Positions 1-7,574 of a stretch of 64,000 nucleotides of DNA are shown here, in pieces. The stretch covers positions 620,001-684,000 of the forward strand of contig NZ_JAIQDI010000002.1 in the NCBI RefSeq assembly GCF_020034665.1, read 5' to 3'. Position 1 is the stretch's first letter; every line of letters begins with the position of its first letter. The notes beneath the pieces are model-generated. The model was not told where the DNA came from. It saw only the letters and a list, made by a program, of their open reading frames with translations, and made no database searches. The position numbers and the translations under genes were made by a program. Source of the stretch: Niabella beijingensis (GTDB lineage: Bacteria; Bacteroidota; Bacteroidia; Chitinophagales; Chitinophagaceae).

Positions 1-1
1 G

Positions 2-766
2 GATTGCGGTACGCTTTCGCGGGAGCTGGCCGGCAGCGAATTGTTTGGTCATATAAAAGGTTCTTTTACCGGGGCCATACAGGATAAGGAAGGACATTTT
101 GAACTGGCGAACGGAGGGACTTTGTTCCTGGACGAGATCGGCAACCTGTCACCGGAGATACAGGCCGCATTGTTGCGCGTGATCCAGGAGCGGAAGTTTA
201 AGCGGATCGGCAGTAACAAAGAGTTGCTGACCGATGTCCGGATCATTGTGGCCTCCAATGAAGACCTCCGGCAGGCCTGTCAGAACGGGAAATTCCGGGA
301 AGATCTCTATCACCGGCTCAACGAATTCTCCATAGACCTGCCTCCGTTGCGGGAGCGCAGGGAAGACATCCGCCCGCTGGCCGATTTTTTTCTGCAAAAA
401 TGCTGTGAGGAGAATGAAAAGACTGTTGACGGATTTAATGAAGAAGTATATGAATTATTCCAGAACTATGCATGGCCGGGTAACCTCCGGGAACTGAAAA
501 ATATGATCCGGCGGGCGATCCTGCTGACACCGGAGCGCGCTACCGTGGATCGCACGGTTCTGCCACATGAGATCAGGGAAACAGAGCCGGAAGTAGCGGG
601 TGAACAGGGGGCAACCACTGATCTTTTAAAGAAGGCCGCCGGACGGGCGGAATACCAGACGATCATGTCGGTACTGCAAAAAGTGAATTTCAATAAAAAG
701 AAGGCGGCAGAGGTTTTAAATATCGACCGCAAGACCCTTTATAATAAACTAAAACCCTATGAATAA
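2..766 (+). CDS. Sigma-54-dependent transcriptional activator, C-terminal part (5' end outside window)
   Basis: The frame is already open at base 2, so about 254 C-terminal residues of an RpoN-dependent activator are visible. Conserved sequence (CGTLSRELAGSELFGH) runs upstream of the TTG at 41, so that codon is not the start. The sigma-54 contact loop reads GSFTGA instead of the usual GAFTGA. Walker B is GGTLFLDEIG, followed by the RLNEFSIDLPPLRER segment and the lid motif WPGNLREL. The last ~40 residues are a Fis-type helix-turn-helix (AAEVLNIDRKTLYNKL) for enhancer DNA binding. Proteins of this family hydrolyse ATP to open sigma-54 promoters. The N-terminal sensory or receiver domain is not in view, so the signal is unknown. 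The next gene is convergent, 15 bp away. Confidence 0.93.
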   Translation, partial: DCGTLSRELAGSELFGHIKGSFTGAIQDKEGHFELANGGTLFLDEIGNLSPEIQAALLRVIQERKFKRIGSNKELLTDVRIIVASNEDLRQACQNGKFREDLYHRLNEFSIDLPPLRERREDIRPLADFFLQKCCEENEKTVDGFNEEVYELFQNYAWPGNLRELKNMIRRAILLTPERATVDRTVLPHEIRETEPEVAGEQGATTDLLKKAAGRAEYQTIMSVLQKVNFNKKKAAEVLNIDRKTLYNKLKPYE

Positions 767-781
767 GAAGTGGGGGCCTGC

Positions 782-1252
782 TTAACAGGGCGGCTGCTCG
801 CCGATAAAACTGCGGATCCGTTTGATCCGGTCACGGGTATTCTGGATCTTTTCCTGTTGCTGCTGTAACAATGTTTCCAGTTCTTCGCTGATCTCATATT
901 CTGTAAGAACGATCTCGTATGCCCGCAGTGCGGCATTTTCACTATACTCACAGGCGGCCAGCAGGGTCAGTGCGCCACTGCAGCGATAGGTATACCTGAG
1001 ACTTGTCCAGATATTGTATAAATAGCCTTTTACAAAAGCACTGGCATGCTCCGGGGCCTCCTGCTCAATGCATCGCCTTAAGACGGTAATGAAGGAACAA
1101 CCTTCAGCGATCAGCTCCTCAAAAAATTCGGCGAGATAATTACCGGTGCAGAGTTCCTTTATATTTTCATAGATCCTGATCCGGTCGGCATTGATTTTTA
1201 TCAGATCGCTGAGCAACCCCCTGTTCTTAATGGAATTTCCGCTACTGCGCAT
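782..1252 (-). CDS. PA2169-like four-helix-bundle protein (DUF2383 type)
   Basis: A 156-residue soluble, alpha-helical protein with no signal peptide. It begins with a loop-helix pattern (LLSDLIKINADRIRIYENI) that matches the product at 2598-3071 (LNDLIEINNDRMADYEKA). Both share an internal YLYNIWTSLRYTY / NLYRLWLSIKAAF segment and a C-terminal Q-rich helix. This is the ferritin-like PA2169 family, whose members are small helical bundles of unproven function, often linked to general stress. Here the middle metal-ligand-type residues are poorly conserved (two Cys replace acidic positions), so metal binding is doubtful. It is the more divergent of the two copies. Transcription runs toward the sigma-54 activator gene. 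Confidence 0.75.
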   Translation of the reverse strand: MRSSGNSIKNRGLLSDLIKINADRIRIYENIKELCTGNYLAEFFEELIAEGCSFITVLRRCIEQEAPEHASAFVKGYLYNIWTSLRYTYRCSGALTLLAACEYSENAALRAYEIVLTEYEISEELETLLQQQQEKIQNTRDRIKRIRSFIGEQPPC

Positions 1253-1327
1253 AAATGATACTAAGGTTTGCGAAGCCCTGCCGCTTCATGGTTTAAAAAA
1301 TAATATCCCGGTAAGGGGTATCTGTTA

Positions 1328-1359
1328 CCCGTTATGTGGATATTATTCCACACAACGGG
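1328..1359. other. Imperfect stem-loop between two minus-strand genes
   Basis: CCCGTT and TGTGGA (1328-1340) pair with TCCACA and AACGGG (1347-1359) around a six-base loop, with one mismatch. It lies just past the DUF4142 stop codon on the minus strand. No U-run follows, so it may be an RNA-stabilising 3' hairpin rather than an intrinsic terminator. Confidence 0.4.
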
Positions 1360-1381
1360 CTGTTTGCGGATGGCTGCCGAA

Positions 1382-1951
1382 CTACTTCCAGTATTTTGTT
1401 TTTATACTTTTCGCACTATCCAGGTGTTGCCGGAGCATCGGGATCCTCCTGTCCGCGAATTCTCTTATGTCCGTATCGTCAGCCATTTTTACTGCTGCTT
1501 CAAATTCATCAAGTATATTTTTGTATCCGTCAATGGATGCATTGATATAAGCCTTGTCAAAACTGCTGCCCTGTAATGCCGCTAAATTTCCGGGTTTCCT
1601 GTCATTGCTCACTGTAGGGATGGCTACATTCTTTTGTGCTGCCAGCTGTGTGGCAGCCAGGTTCAGTTCTTCACAGACCTTCTGCTCGGTCCCCGAAAAT
1701 TCTTTTATTGTGGGAATGGTAGCCTTGCCTTCGGCCAATACGGACTGGTCCATTCCTTTCAGTGCTGCGTTGGCGATCCGCACCAGGAAAGCGGCGCTGG
1801 TACTGTCTGCGGTGCTGATAATACCTGCGGCATTACTGTCCTGTTTGACCTTATTAATAGAGTCTGCCCGGGCGACGGGATTTTTGGGAGTACCCGTGCA
1901 TGCGGCAATAAACAGGAGCGCTATAAAACTGATATAAATTGTTTTCATCAT
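1382..1951 (-). CDS. DUF4142 lipoprotein
   Basis: A 189-residue exported protein. The N-terminus is a lipoprotein signal (MMKTIYISFIALLFIAACTG) with Cys18 as the likely lipidation site, so it should sit in the inner or outer membrane facing the periplasm. Residues ~50-185 fit DUF4142: FLVRIANAALKGMDQS near the start, then a central SSFDKAYINASIDGYK segment and a C-terminal MLRQHLDSAKS. This family forms a ferritin-like helical bundle of unknown function and is expanded in Bacteroidota. One difference is that the usual His in the central 'DH' positions is not evident. It stands alone between two hairpins. Two ATG codons in a row (1951 and 1948) are possible starts. Confidence 0.8.
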   Translation of the reverse strand: MMKTIYISFIALLFIAACTGTPKNPVARADSINKVKQDSNAAGIISTADSTSAAFLVRIANAALKGMDQSVLAEGKATIPTIKEFSGTEQKVCEELNLAATQLAAQKNVAIPTVSNDRKPGNLAALQGSSFDKAYINASIDGYKNILDEFEAAVKMADDTDIREFADRRIPMLRQHLDSAKSIKTKYWK

Positions 1952-2317
1952 TTTTAATTTTTAAGATCACAGGGATCGTTGAACAGGATCCGGTATAAAA
2001 CATACAGGAACGCTGCTTTTCTTAATAAGGTTAAAAATTTGTGCCAACCTTCTGTCAGGATCACAGCAGGCGCCCCGTCAGGCGGGTTTTAGGATACAGC
2101 GGTTTTTACAGCAGGTACTGCCATACAAACGGGATCCTGGTTGTTGCGGTTTTTCCACCGGTTTGTAGTAAAACATCCCCACTGCCTGCGGCAGTGTTAG
2201 TGTCGCCTGCCGGAAAATGTGGCATTCTTTTTCAATAGTTTTTCAGAGGTGTTGCCGGATCAACCCGGAGATGGGGTTCAACTGCAACACACGGATTGCT
2301 GAATTAAATTTTTTTTT
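1952..2317. other. Intergenic region with two hairpins, no gene seen
   Basis: This 366-bp gap separates divergent genes (DUF4142 lipoprotein and dodecin). No convincing coding frame is present. A perfect 7-bp stem (CACTGCC/GGCAGTG, loop TGC) lies at 2180-2196. A compound stem at 2250-2289 (TGTTGC with GCAACA outside, AACCC with GGGTT inside) lies in the probable dodecin leader, 28 bases before the ATG. No exact TAnnTTTG box was found for either gene. Confidence 0.5.
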
Positions 2318-2521
2318 ATGCCAATCGTAAAAGTGATCGAAGTGATCGCGGCGTCTCCCAAAAGTTTTGAAGATGCCGTGCAAAGCGCCGTAACCGAAGT
2401 GTCGAAAACCATAAGAAATATCGACTCGGTTTATATCAAGGAAATGAAAGTGCACGTGAAAGAAGGCGCTGTAAGTAGTTATGGCCTGATCTGTAAGGTC
2501 TCCTTTCGTGTAGACGAATAG
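2318..2521 (+). CDS. Dodecin family flavin-binding protein
   Basis: A 67-residue protein that matches dodecin over its whole length. It starts MPIVKVIEVIAASPKSFEDA, with a beta1-helix-beta2-beta3 layout and the terminal strand CKVSFRVDE. Dodecins assemble into hollow dodecamers that bind and buffer riboflavin, FMN or related flavins in the cytoplasm; some bind CoA. The position normally taken by the flavin-stacking Trp (in the 'W..k' strand) reads VYIKEMKVHVKEGAV here. I see no Trp in the protein, so ligand binding may differ from archaeal and halophilic types. Its neighbours are helical-bundle stress-type genes on the opposite strand. The T-rich stretch just before ATG lacks a Shine-Dalgarno sequence, as is common in Bacteroidota. 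Confidence 0.9.
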   Translation: MPIVKVIEVIAASPKSFEDAVQSAVTEVSKTIRNIDSVYIKEMKVHVKEGAVSSYGLICKVSFRVDE

Positions 2522-2533
2522 GCGGAATGTTTC

Positions 2534-2587
2534 AGCAGGCTGCGCAGAAGGCATCGTATCATCTGCGAAGGGAGATCTATGCCTGCT
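2534..2587. other. Nested inverted repeat between convergent genes
   Basis: AGCAGGC (2534-2540) pairs with GCCTGCT (2581-2587), and CGCAGA (2543-2548) with TCTGCG (2562-2567). The structure fills the gap between the convergent dodecin and PA2169-like genes and could end transcripts from both sides. There is no U-run, so this is tentative. Confidence 0.3.
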
Positions 2588-2597
2588 GCCCGGCTGC

Positions 2598-3071
2598 TTA
2601 ATGTTGCTGGATATTCCTTAGCGCTTCTATCTGGCTGTGCGATTCTGCCAGTGCGGCCTGTTGTTTGGTAATCAGGGTATGCGCCATTACCGTAAGACCG
2701 GGTACCTCCAGTGCTTTTTCATAAACCTGCTGCGTATGATCCTCGCTTTTTTCACAATAGCTCAGGATGGCCTTCCGGTCGTCATCGCCAAAGGCCGCTT
2801 TGATGCTGAGCCAGAGGCGGTATAAATTCCCTTTTCCGCTGGTGCCATAGTCCGGTGCGCCGCCCATCAGGGTGATCTCCCGCTGGAGTTCCGTATTGTA
2901 ATCGCGGCTGTTATTGACCATGGTGCGGAACAGCAGCTTCAGGTCGCTGCTGCTGTCCTCATCCAGCAACGCAATGGCCTTTTCATAGTCAGCCATACGG
3001 TCATTGTTGATTTCGATGAGGTCATTAAGTACTTCGATGGAGATTTGATCGTTCATGATTTTCTGTTTCAT
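2598..3071 (-). CDS. PA2169-like four-helix-bundle protein (DUF2383)
   Basis: A 157-residue soluble helical protein of the PA2169 family. The hallmark N-terminal helix is EVLNDLIEINNDRMADYEKA; later come RDYNTELQREITLMGG and GNLYRLWLSIKAAFGDDDRKAILSYCE. Acidic and His/Glu residues typical of the ferritin-like fold are better kept than in the paralogue at 782-1252, so this is the canonical copy. The family role is unknown; members are usually stress-inducible. A second ATG at 3056 (MNDQIS) is a plausible alternative start. The gene lies 28 bp downstream of ligD on the same strand and could be co-transcribed with ku-ligD, though spacing alone does not prove it. Confidence 0.85.
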   Translation of the reverse strand: MKQKIMNDQISIEVLNDLIEINNDRMADYEKAIALLDEDSSSDLKLLFRTMVNNSRDYNTELQREITLMGGAPDYGTSGKGNLYRLWLSIKAAFGDDDRKAILSYCEKSEDHTQQVYEKALEVPGLTVMAHTLITKQQAALAESHSQIEALRNIQQH

Positions 3072-3099
3072 TTATTACTGTTCTGGGAACTACAGCCGG

Positions 3100-5646
3100 C
3101 TAACCCAATTTTTTAATGCACCGGAGTATATCCACTCCTTTTCCCAGTACCGGTTTAAAAAGATCCCCGGTTTTTTCCAGGCGTTTAGGCAGGGTTTGCA
3201 GGGTGAACTGGGATGGATGCAGTCCTTTTTTTACCTCCGTCCACTCCAGGGGCGTGGATACCGTTGCTCCTTTTTTAGGGCGTACACTATAGGCACTGGC
3301 AATGGTTTGTCCTTTCCGGTTCTGCAGATAATCCACATAGATCTTTTTAGAACCCCGCTTCTTCAGGTTCCGTTCCAGCGTGGTACTGCCGGGCAACAGG
3401 TCCACCACATGCAATGCGACCAGGTGTGCAAATTCCCTGACCTCTTCATAGCTGTATTTACCATTCATCGGAATATAAACATGCAACCCTGATGCACCGG
3501 ATGTTTTGCAATAGGCAGCCGCACCACATTCATCCAGTACCTGTTTGGTGGCCAGTGCGGTATCGATAACCTGTTCGAAACTGTTGCCTTCTGAAGGATC
3601 GATGTCGATGATCATGTAGGAGGGGGCATCCGGTTGCTGTATCGTGCTGTTCCAGGGATTGAGCTCGATACAGCCCAGGTTGGCAAGGTACAGCAGCGAA
3701 GCCCGGTCGTTACAAACCACATAATTGATGTTTTTCCGGTTGCTCTCGGAAAATACCTTCGTGGTGGCTATCCAGTCGGGAATGGCTTCCCCGGCCTCTT
3801 TTTGATAAAAGCTTTCGCCTTCTATTCCGTTGGGAAAACGGTTCATACTTTCCGGGCGGTTTTTGAGATAAGGCAGGATCACACGGGATATTTTATTGTA
3901 ATAATCGATCAGGTCGCCTTTTGTATAGCCTTCCTCCGGCCAGTAGATCTTTTGCTGATTGGTAAGCTTTACTTCCTGCCCGTTTATTTTTACCAGTTTT
4001 TCTTTTTCCGGCGCGGCCGTTGTTGCTGCACGGCGAGCCGGGCGTTTCTTCGTTACTGTTGTTGTCTTTGCCATGGTTTCTTCATTTTGAGAAATAACGA
4101 CTTCTGCAGCGGCCTTGTCTTCCCGCAGTCCCAGAAATACCGGATGACGGAATATATGATCCTTGGTCCGCTCCGAATACCTGATCTGGCAAACGAGTAC
4201 CGGCCGTACCCAGGTGGCGGGCATATTTGTTTTGGGAGGAATTTCAAACGGGGCCTTCTTCGTGATCAGGGGCTGCAGCCTGCTGTACACTTCCTGCAGG
4301 GTCTTATCATCAAAGCCGGTACCTGTATGCCCGGAGTATACCAGCTTGTTTTTCTGATACCGGCCGAGAATAAGCGCGCCCAGCTTTTTTCTGGAACCCC
4401 GGGGTTCTGTGTAACCCGTAATGATGGCTTCTTCCGTATTGTGGTGTTTTATTTTGAGCCAGTTCCTGGTTCTTTTTCCCTCGGTGTACGTACTGTCTGC
4501 AAGCTTTGCGATAATACCCTCCATATTACGTTTTTGGATCACCTTGAAAAAAGCGGTACCCTCCTTTGTTACATGGTCGCAGTACTGTATAAAAGGCGTT
4601 TCGGTCAGAGCGTCCTTTAGTAATTCCTTGCGTTGCAAAAGAGGGAGAGAGCGGGTACTGTGCCCGTTGAGATACAACAGATCAAATACCTGGTACACCA
4701 GCGGTACACCGGGTTTGTCCCGGAAGTGCTGCAGTGTCTGAAAGTCGGGTATACCTTTTTCATTAAAAGCCACTATTTCTCCATCCAGGATCATATTTTC
4801 TCCCTGTTGTTGCAGACCGGCAGTGATCTGCGGGTAGGTAGCCGCGAAATTGAGCCCGTTGCGGGAATAGAACCGGAATGTTTTCCCCGTTTCAGCAATT
4901 GCCCGGTAGCCATCCCATTTAATTTCAAAGACCCAGCCGGGATCCGTGAATGGTTTTGAAAAAGGAGTGGCCAGCATTGGTTTTACATAATGCGTGAATT
5001 TTTTTCCCTGCTCCGGCAAAGCCTGCTTATGCCCGTTGATGCCGGTGGATGCTTTGGACGGCCTGCGTTCCTTTACTATCGCTTCAGGAGCGGGCTTTTT
5101 TTTTACGTAATCCTCCGCATTATAAGGCCCGGAAACGGCCTGCGCATCCTTATGTTTGATCAACAGCCAGTTGTTTTCTTCCGGGTTGTTTTTCATCTTC
5201 ACCAATGCAAAAGAGCCCTTCAGTTTGCGCCCGTGGAGGGTGAATTTTAAGGTGCCCGACTTTAATCCGGCCAGCAACACAGCGGTTTCTTTTTTGCCGG
5301 AAGGAAGATCATCTGCTTCATAATATCCCTGGTCCCAGATCTCCACCGTGCCCGCCCCATAATTGCCTTTGGGGATGATGCCTTCGAAGTCCCGGTATTC
5401 AAACGGATGATCCTCTACCATCAAGGCCAGCCGTTTATCTTCCGGATTGAGGGACGGCCCTTTAGGTACTGCCCAGCTCTTTAGCACACCTTCCAGTTCC
5501 AGCCGGAAATCATAATGCAGCCGCCGGGCCGAATGCCGTTGCACCACAAAACGCAGCCGCGTCCGGCTATCTTTTTTTACCTTCCCGGATGGCTCCCTGG
5601 TCTGTTTAAAATCCCGTTTTTCCTTATAGCGTTTTAATGTTGACAT
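3100..5646 (-). CDS. ligD: DNA ligase D (phosphoesterase-ligase-polymerase)
   Basis: An 848-residue multifunctional end-joining enzyme. Residues ~30-180 are the 3'-phosphoesterase domain (RHSARRLHYDFRLE with H38, H44, D46; EDHPFEY with H80). Residues ~215-520 are the ATP-dependent ligase, with the adenylated lysine in KWDG (K243) and EGIIAKLADS later. Residues ~555-848 are the archaeo-eukaryotic-primase-type polymerase with the DIDPSEG metal site. The PE-Lig-Pol order is common in Bacteroidota, unlike the Pol-PE-Lig order in Mycobacterium. A basic/Ala-Thr-rich linker (residues ~524-552) joins ligase and polymerase and starts at an internal Met. The enzyme repairs double-strand breaks with Ku, whose gene lies 7 bp upstream, so one operon is likely. 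Confidence 0.96.
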   Translation of the reverse strand: MSTLKRYKEKRDFKQTREPSGKVKKDSRTRLRFVVQRHSARRLHYDFRLELEGVLKSWAVPKGPSLNPEDKRLALMVEDHPFEYRDFEGIIPKGNYGAGTVEIWDQGYYEADDLPSGKKETAVLLAGLKSGTLKFTLHGRKLKGSFALVKMKNNPEENNWLLIKHKDAQAVSGPYNAEDYVKKKPAPEAIVKERRPSKASTGINGHKQALPEQGKKFTHYVKPMLATPFSKPFTDPGWVFEIKWDGYRAIAETGKTFRFYSRNGLNFAATYPQITAGLQQQGENMILDGEIVAFNEKGIPDFQTLQHFRDKPGVPLVYQVFDLLYLNGHSTRSLPLLQRKELLKDALTETPFIQYCDHVTKEGTAFFKVIQKRNMEGIIAKLADSTYTEGKRTRNWLKIKHHNTEEAIITGYTEPRGSRKKLGALILGRYQKNKLVYSGHTGTGFDDKTLQEVYSRLQPLITKKAPFEIPPKTNMPATWVRPVLVCQIRYSERTKDHIFRHPVFLGLREDKAAAEVVISQNEETMAKTTTVTKKRPARRAATTAAPEKEKLVKINGQEVKLTNQQKIYWPEEGYTKGDLIDYYNKISRVILPYLKNRPESMNRFPNGIEGESFYQKEAGEAIPDWIATTKVFSESNRKNINYVVCNDRASLLYLANLGCIELNPWNSTIQQPDAPSYMIIDIDPSEGNSFEQVIDTALATKQVLDECGAAAYCKTSGASGLHVYIPMNGKYSYEEVREFAHLVALHVVDLLPGSTTLERNLKKRGSKKIYVDYLQNRKGQTIASAYSVRPKKGATVSTPLEWTEVKKGLHPSQFTLQTLPKRLEKTGDLFKPVLGKGVDILRCIKKLG

Positions 5647-5653
5647 ATAGTGA

Positions 5654-6430
5654 TCAGGATGCTTTTTTCTTTTTGGTAGCGGAAAGACTGGCTTTCAGCT
5701 GTTCCATGAGGTCTCTTGTTTTACTGTAAGCCACATGCATTTTTGCCGGTGCGGTCTTTTTGCCTTTGGCCTTGGCTTCAATGATCTTCATCAGCGCTGC
5801 CCTGTAGTTGTCTTTATACGCCGAAATGTCAAATGATTGGGATAGCTGTGTGATCAAAGCCACAGCCATTTTCATTTCTGCCGGCTTTACCGTTCTTTTA
5901 GGGAGCTTCAGGTCTTCGGGGCTCCTGATATCCTGTTCATAGCGGATCCGCTGAAACAACAACAGGTCTTCATAAGGACGCAGGATGCCCAGCACTTCTT
6001 TGTTCCGCATAACAAAGGTACCCACCCCAGCCATCGCCGTTTTTTTTAAGGCATCTCTTAACAGGCTGTAGGCTGATTCACCGCCTTTCTGTGGTTCGGT
6101 ATAATAAGGGGCTTCAAAATAGATACTGTCGATCTCTTCGCTCTTTACAAACTGGTCAATCGAGAGTAGCTGCGATTTTTCCGGGCTGGCCTTTTCAAAA
6201 TCAGCGCTCTCCAGTACGATGTATTTACCATCGTAATTGTATCCTTTTACAATGTTCTCCCAGGCAACTTCTTTTCCGCTTTTTTCATTAATTCTTTTGA
6301 ACCGGATATTGCTGAGATCCTTTTTGTCCAGCATATCAAGGTCCAGACTGCTTTCTTCGGTAGCCGTATAAAGTTTGATGGGAATGTTTACGAGGCCAAA
6401 GCCAATGGCTCCTGTCCATATTGCTCTCAT
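5654..6430 (-). CDS. ku: Ku protein, NHEJ end-binding
   Basis: A 258-residue bacterial Ku. It opens MRAIWTGAIGFGLVNIPIKL, the signature start, then KRINEKSGKEVAWENIVKGY and the conserved YFEAPYYTEP segment. The C-terminal region carries the ring-forming and LigD-contact part, ending in a short lysine-rich tail (SLSATKKKKAS) as seen in many Ku proteins that thread along DNA. A homodimer encircles DNA ends and recruits LigD. It is the first gene of a two-gene operon, with ligD starting 7 bp after its stop. No clear TAnnTTTG promoter was found upstream. An 11-base palindrome centred on TTACC-type sequence (CCGGTTACCGG) lies about 45 bp before the start; its role is unknown. Confidence 0.96.
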   Translation of the reverse strand: MRAIWTGAIGFGLVNIPIKLYTATEESSLDLDMLDKKDLSNIRFKRINEKSGKEVAWENIVKGYNYDGKYIVLESADFEKASPEKSQLLSIDQFVKSEEIDSIYFEAPYYTEPQKGGESAYSLLRDALKKTAMAGVGTFVMRNKEVLGILRPYEDLLLFQRIRYEQDIRSPEDLKLPKRTVKPAEMKMAVALITQLSQSFDISAYKDNYRAALMKIIEAKAKGKKTAPAKMHVAYSKTRDLMEQLKASLSATKKKKAS

Positions 6431-6788
6431 ATGATTTCGTTTTTGTAAATCAGCGTTTATGACGGAGCCGTTTCTTTAACCGGTAACCGGCTTCGCTGCT
6501 GTTTACCATTTAAAAAAGTATACAAAATAAAAACAAAAACCATGCAGTATTGGTATAAAAGACAGGTTTTCTGGCTGGGCATCCTTATTTTAACACCGGA
6601 AAAGAAACGGTATTCCAACGCCGGTCTGAGGCGGATCATTTGGTGACCCCCGTTCCTGCTTTGGAAGACCGCTTTTTGCTGATACGGAAGCAGTTGTTCC
6701 GGAAGCCGGAATTGTGCAATGGATAAACCGGACGACGGGGCAGAGGGATCGCGGGAATAGGGGACAATGATCGCAGGGAAGTAAAGGA
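6431..6788. other. Intergenic region, no gene recognised
   Basis: These 358 bp upstream of ku hold only low-quality open frames on both strands that lack any family signature. Besides the CCGGTTACCGG palindrome near 6475, I see no repeat, RNA gene or terminator. Confidence 0.4.
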
Positions 6789-7226
6789 TTACTTCCGCCG
6801 GAACTTGAAAACCCTGGTGCGCGAACCATTGGCCATTGTGGCGTTGAAGCGATCGGTGCCGGTGAATTGAATGTCGTTGAAGTAATCTGACTTTAACTCG
6901 CCTGATTGATCGTTCACAGCACTGATCATCAGTGTGCGGATGCGGTCGGAACTGCAATCATCACAGTTACCGCCTTCCCAGTATTTCCGTATCTCCCATT
7001 TTCCCCGGTATTCGGTTCCGGTTCTTCCTGTAAAAGAGAACGAACGGTCCTCGGAAAAACGATAGTCACCTTCTCCGAAATCGATGCGGAGGGAGCCGAA
7101 CCCATAGCTTTTGATCTCTTCCACCTGCCAGTCGCCGATGATCCGTTTCTCATACCGTTTAAAGGCATCCTTGCTGCAGGCAGATACTGCAAGCAGGAAG
7201 AGCAGGGCTGTTGTTGTTTTGAGCAT
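6789..7226 (-). CDS. Small lipoprotein, lipocalin-like (hypothetical)
   Basis: A 145-residue exported protein with lipobox LLAVSACSKD (Cys17). After the signal it shows IIGDWQVEEIKSYGFG, a beta-rich body with FSEDRSFSFTGRTG and RGKWEIRKYWEGGNC, and a basic tail (RVFKFRRK). The 'GxWxxxxI...F..dg.f...G.....G.W' layout resembles lipocalin-like or DUF5004-type beta-barrel lipoproteins of Bacteroidota. I cannot assign a ligand. A CDDC motif in the middle (residues 91-94) could form a disulfide. A 51-codon open frame ends 10 bp upstream on the same strand. Function unknown. Confidence 0.7.
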   Translation of the reverse strand: MLKTTTALLFLLAVSACSKDAFKRYEKRIIGDWQVEEIKSYGFGSLRIDFGEGDYRFSEDRSFSFTGRTGTEYRGKWEIRKYWEGGNCDDCSSDRIRTLMISAVNDQSGELKSDYFNDIQFTGTDRFNATMANGSRTRVFKFRRK

Positions 7227-7236
7227 AATAAAGGAT

Positions 7237-7392
7237 TTAGTTGATGAAAGCTATTTGTGTTCCTGAACAGGAAAGCATAAATGAGATATTCTTTCCTGTA
7301 ATGTTAACGGGTTTATAATGACGCTGAAAGAGCGGACGGCTGCAGAAACAGGTGACGGCCAACAAAGCAATGAGTTGTATTTTCAGTTTCAT
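7237..7392 (-). CDS. Candidate small hydrophobic/secreted peptide (51 aa)
   Basis: ATG at 7392 and TAA at 7237-7239 enclose 51 codons. The product begins MKLKIQLIALLAVTCFCSRP, which looks like a short signal peptide, followed by a polar tail ending TQIAFIN. It lies 10 bp upstream of the small lipoprotein gene in the same direction. I see no clear ribosome-binding site and no family. It may be a real short exported peptide or a chance frame. Confidence 0.3.
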   Translation of the reverse strand: MKLKIQLIALLAVTCFCSRPLFQRHYKPVNITGKNISFMLSCSGTQIAFIN

Positions 7393-7525
7393 AAGTAGAC
7401 GGAATGATGGTTGCTTTATTTCAATTGAAAATTACAGTTTTTTATGGCAGGCGCAATGTCTTGTGGCAAATGGCGGGCACAAACAAATGTTAATTGTGAT
7501 AGGCTGCGGCCGGCAACGGAAATAA

Positions 7526-7554
7526 AAAAACGCATCCGGATAGGATGCGTTTTT
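7526..7554 (-). terminator. Rho-independent terminator of ahcY
   Basis: A 12-bp stem (AAAAACGCATCC with GGATGCGTTTTT) has a five-base loop and, read on the minus strand, continues into a run of T. It starts 20 bases after the ahcY stop. Confidence 0.9.
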
Positions 7555-7574
7555 GAAAAATAGTTATATGCTGA

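Noticed and set aside
3634..4620. 328-codon plus-strand frame opposite ligD
   Set aside because: Antisense to conserved LigD domains; composition is that of a shadow frame.
6457..6957. 166-codon minus-strand frame overlapping the small lipoprotein
   Set aside because: It overlaps the lipoprotein gene in another frame, is rich in Arg/His/Pro/Ser, and shows no domain or signal peptide.
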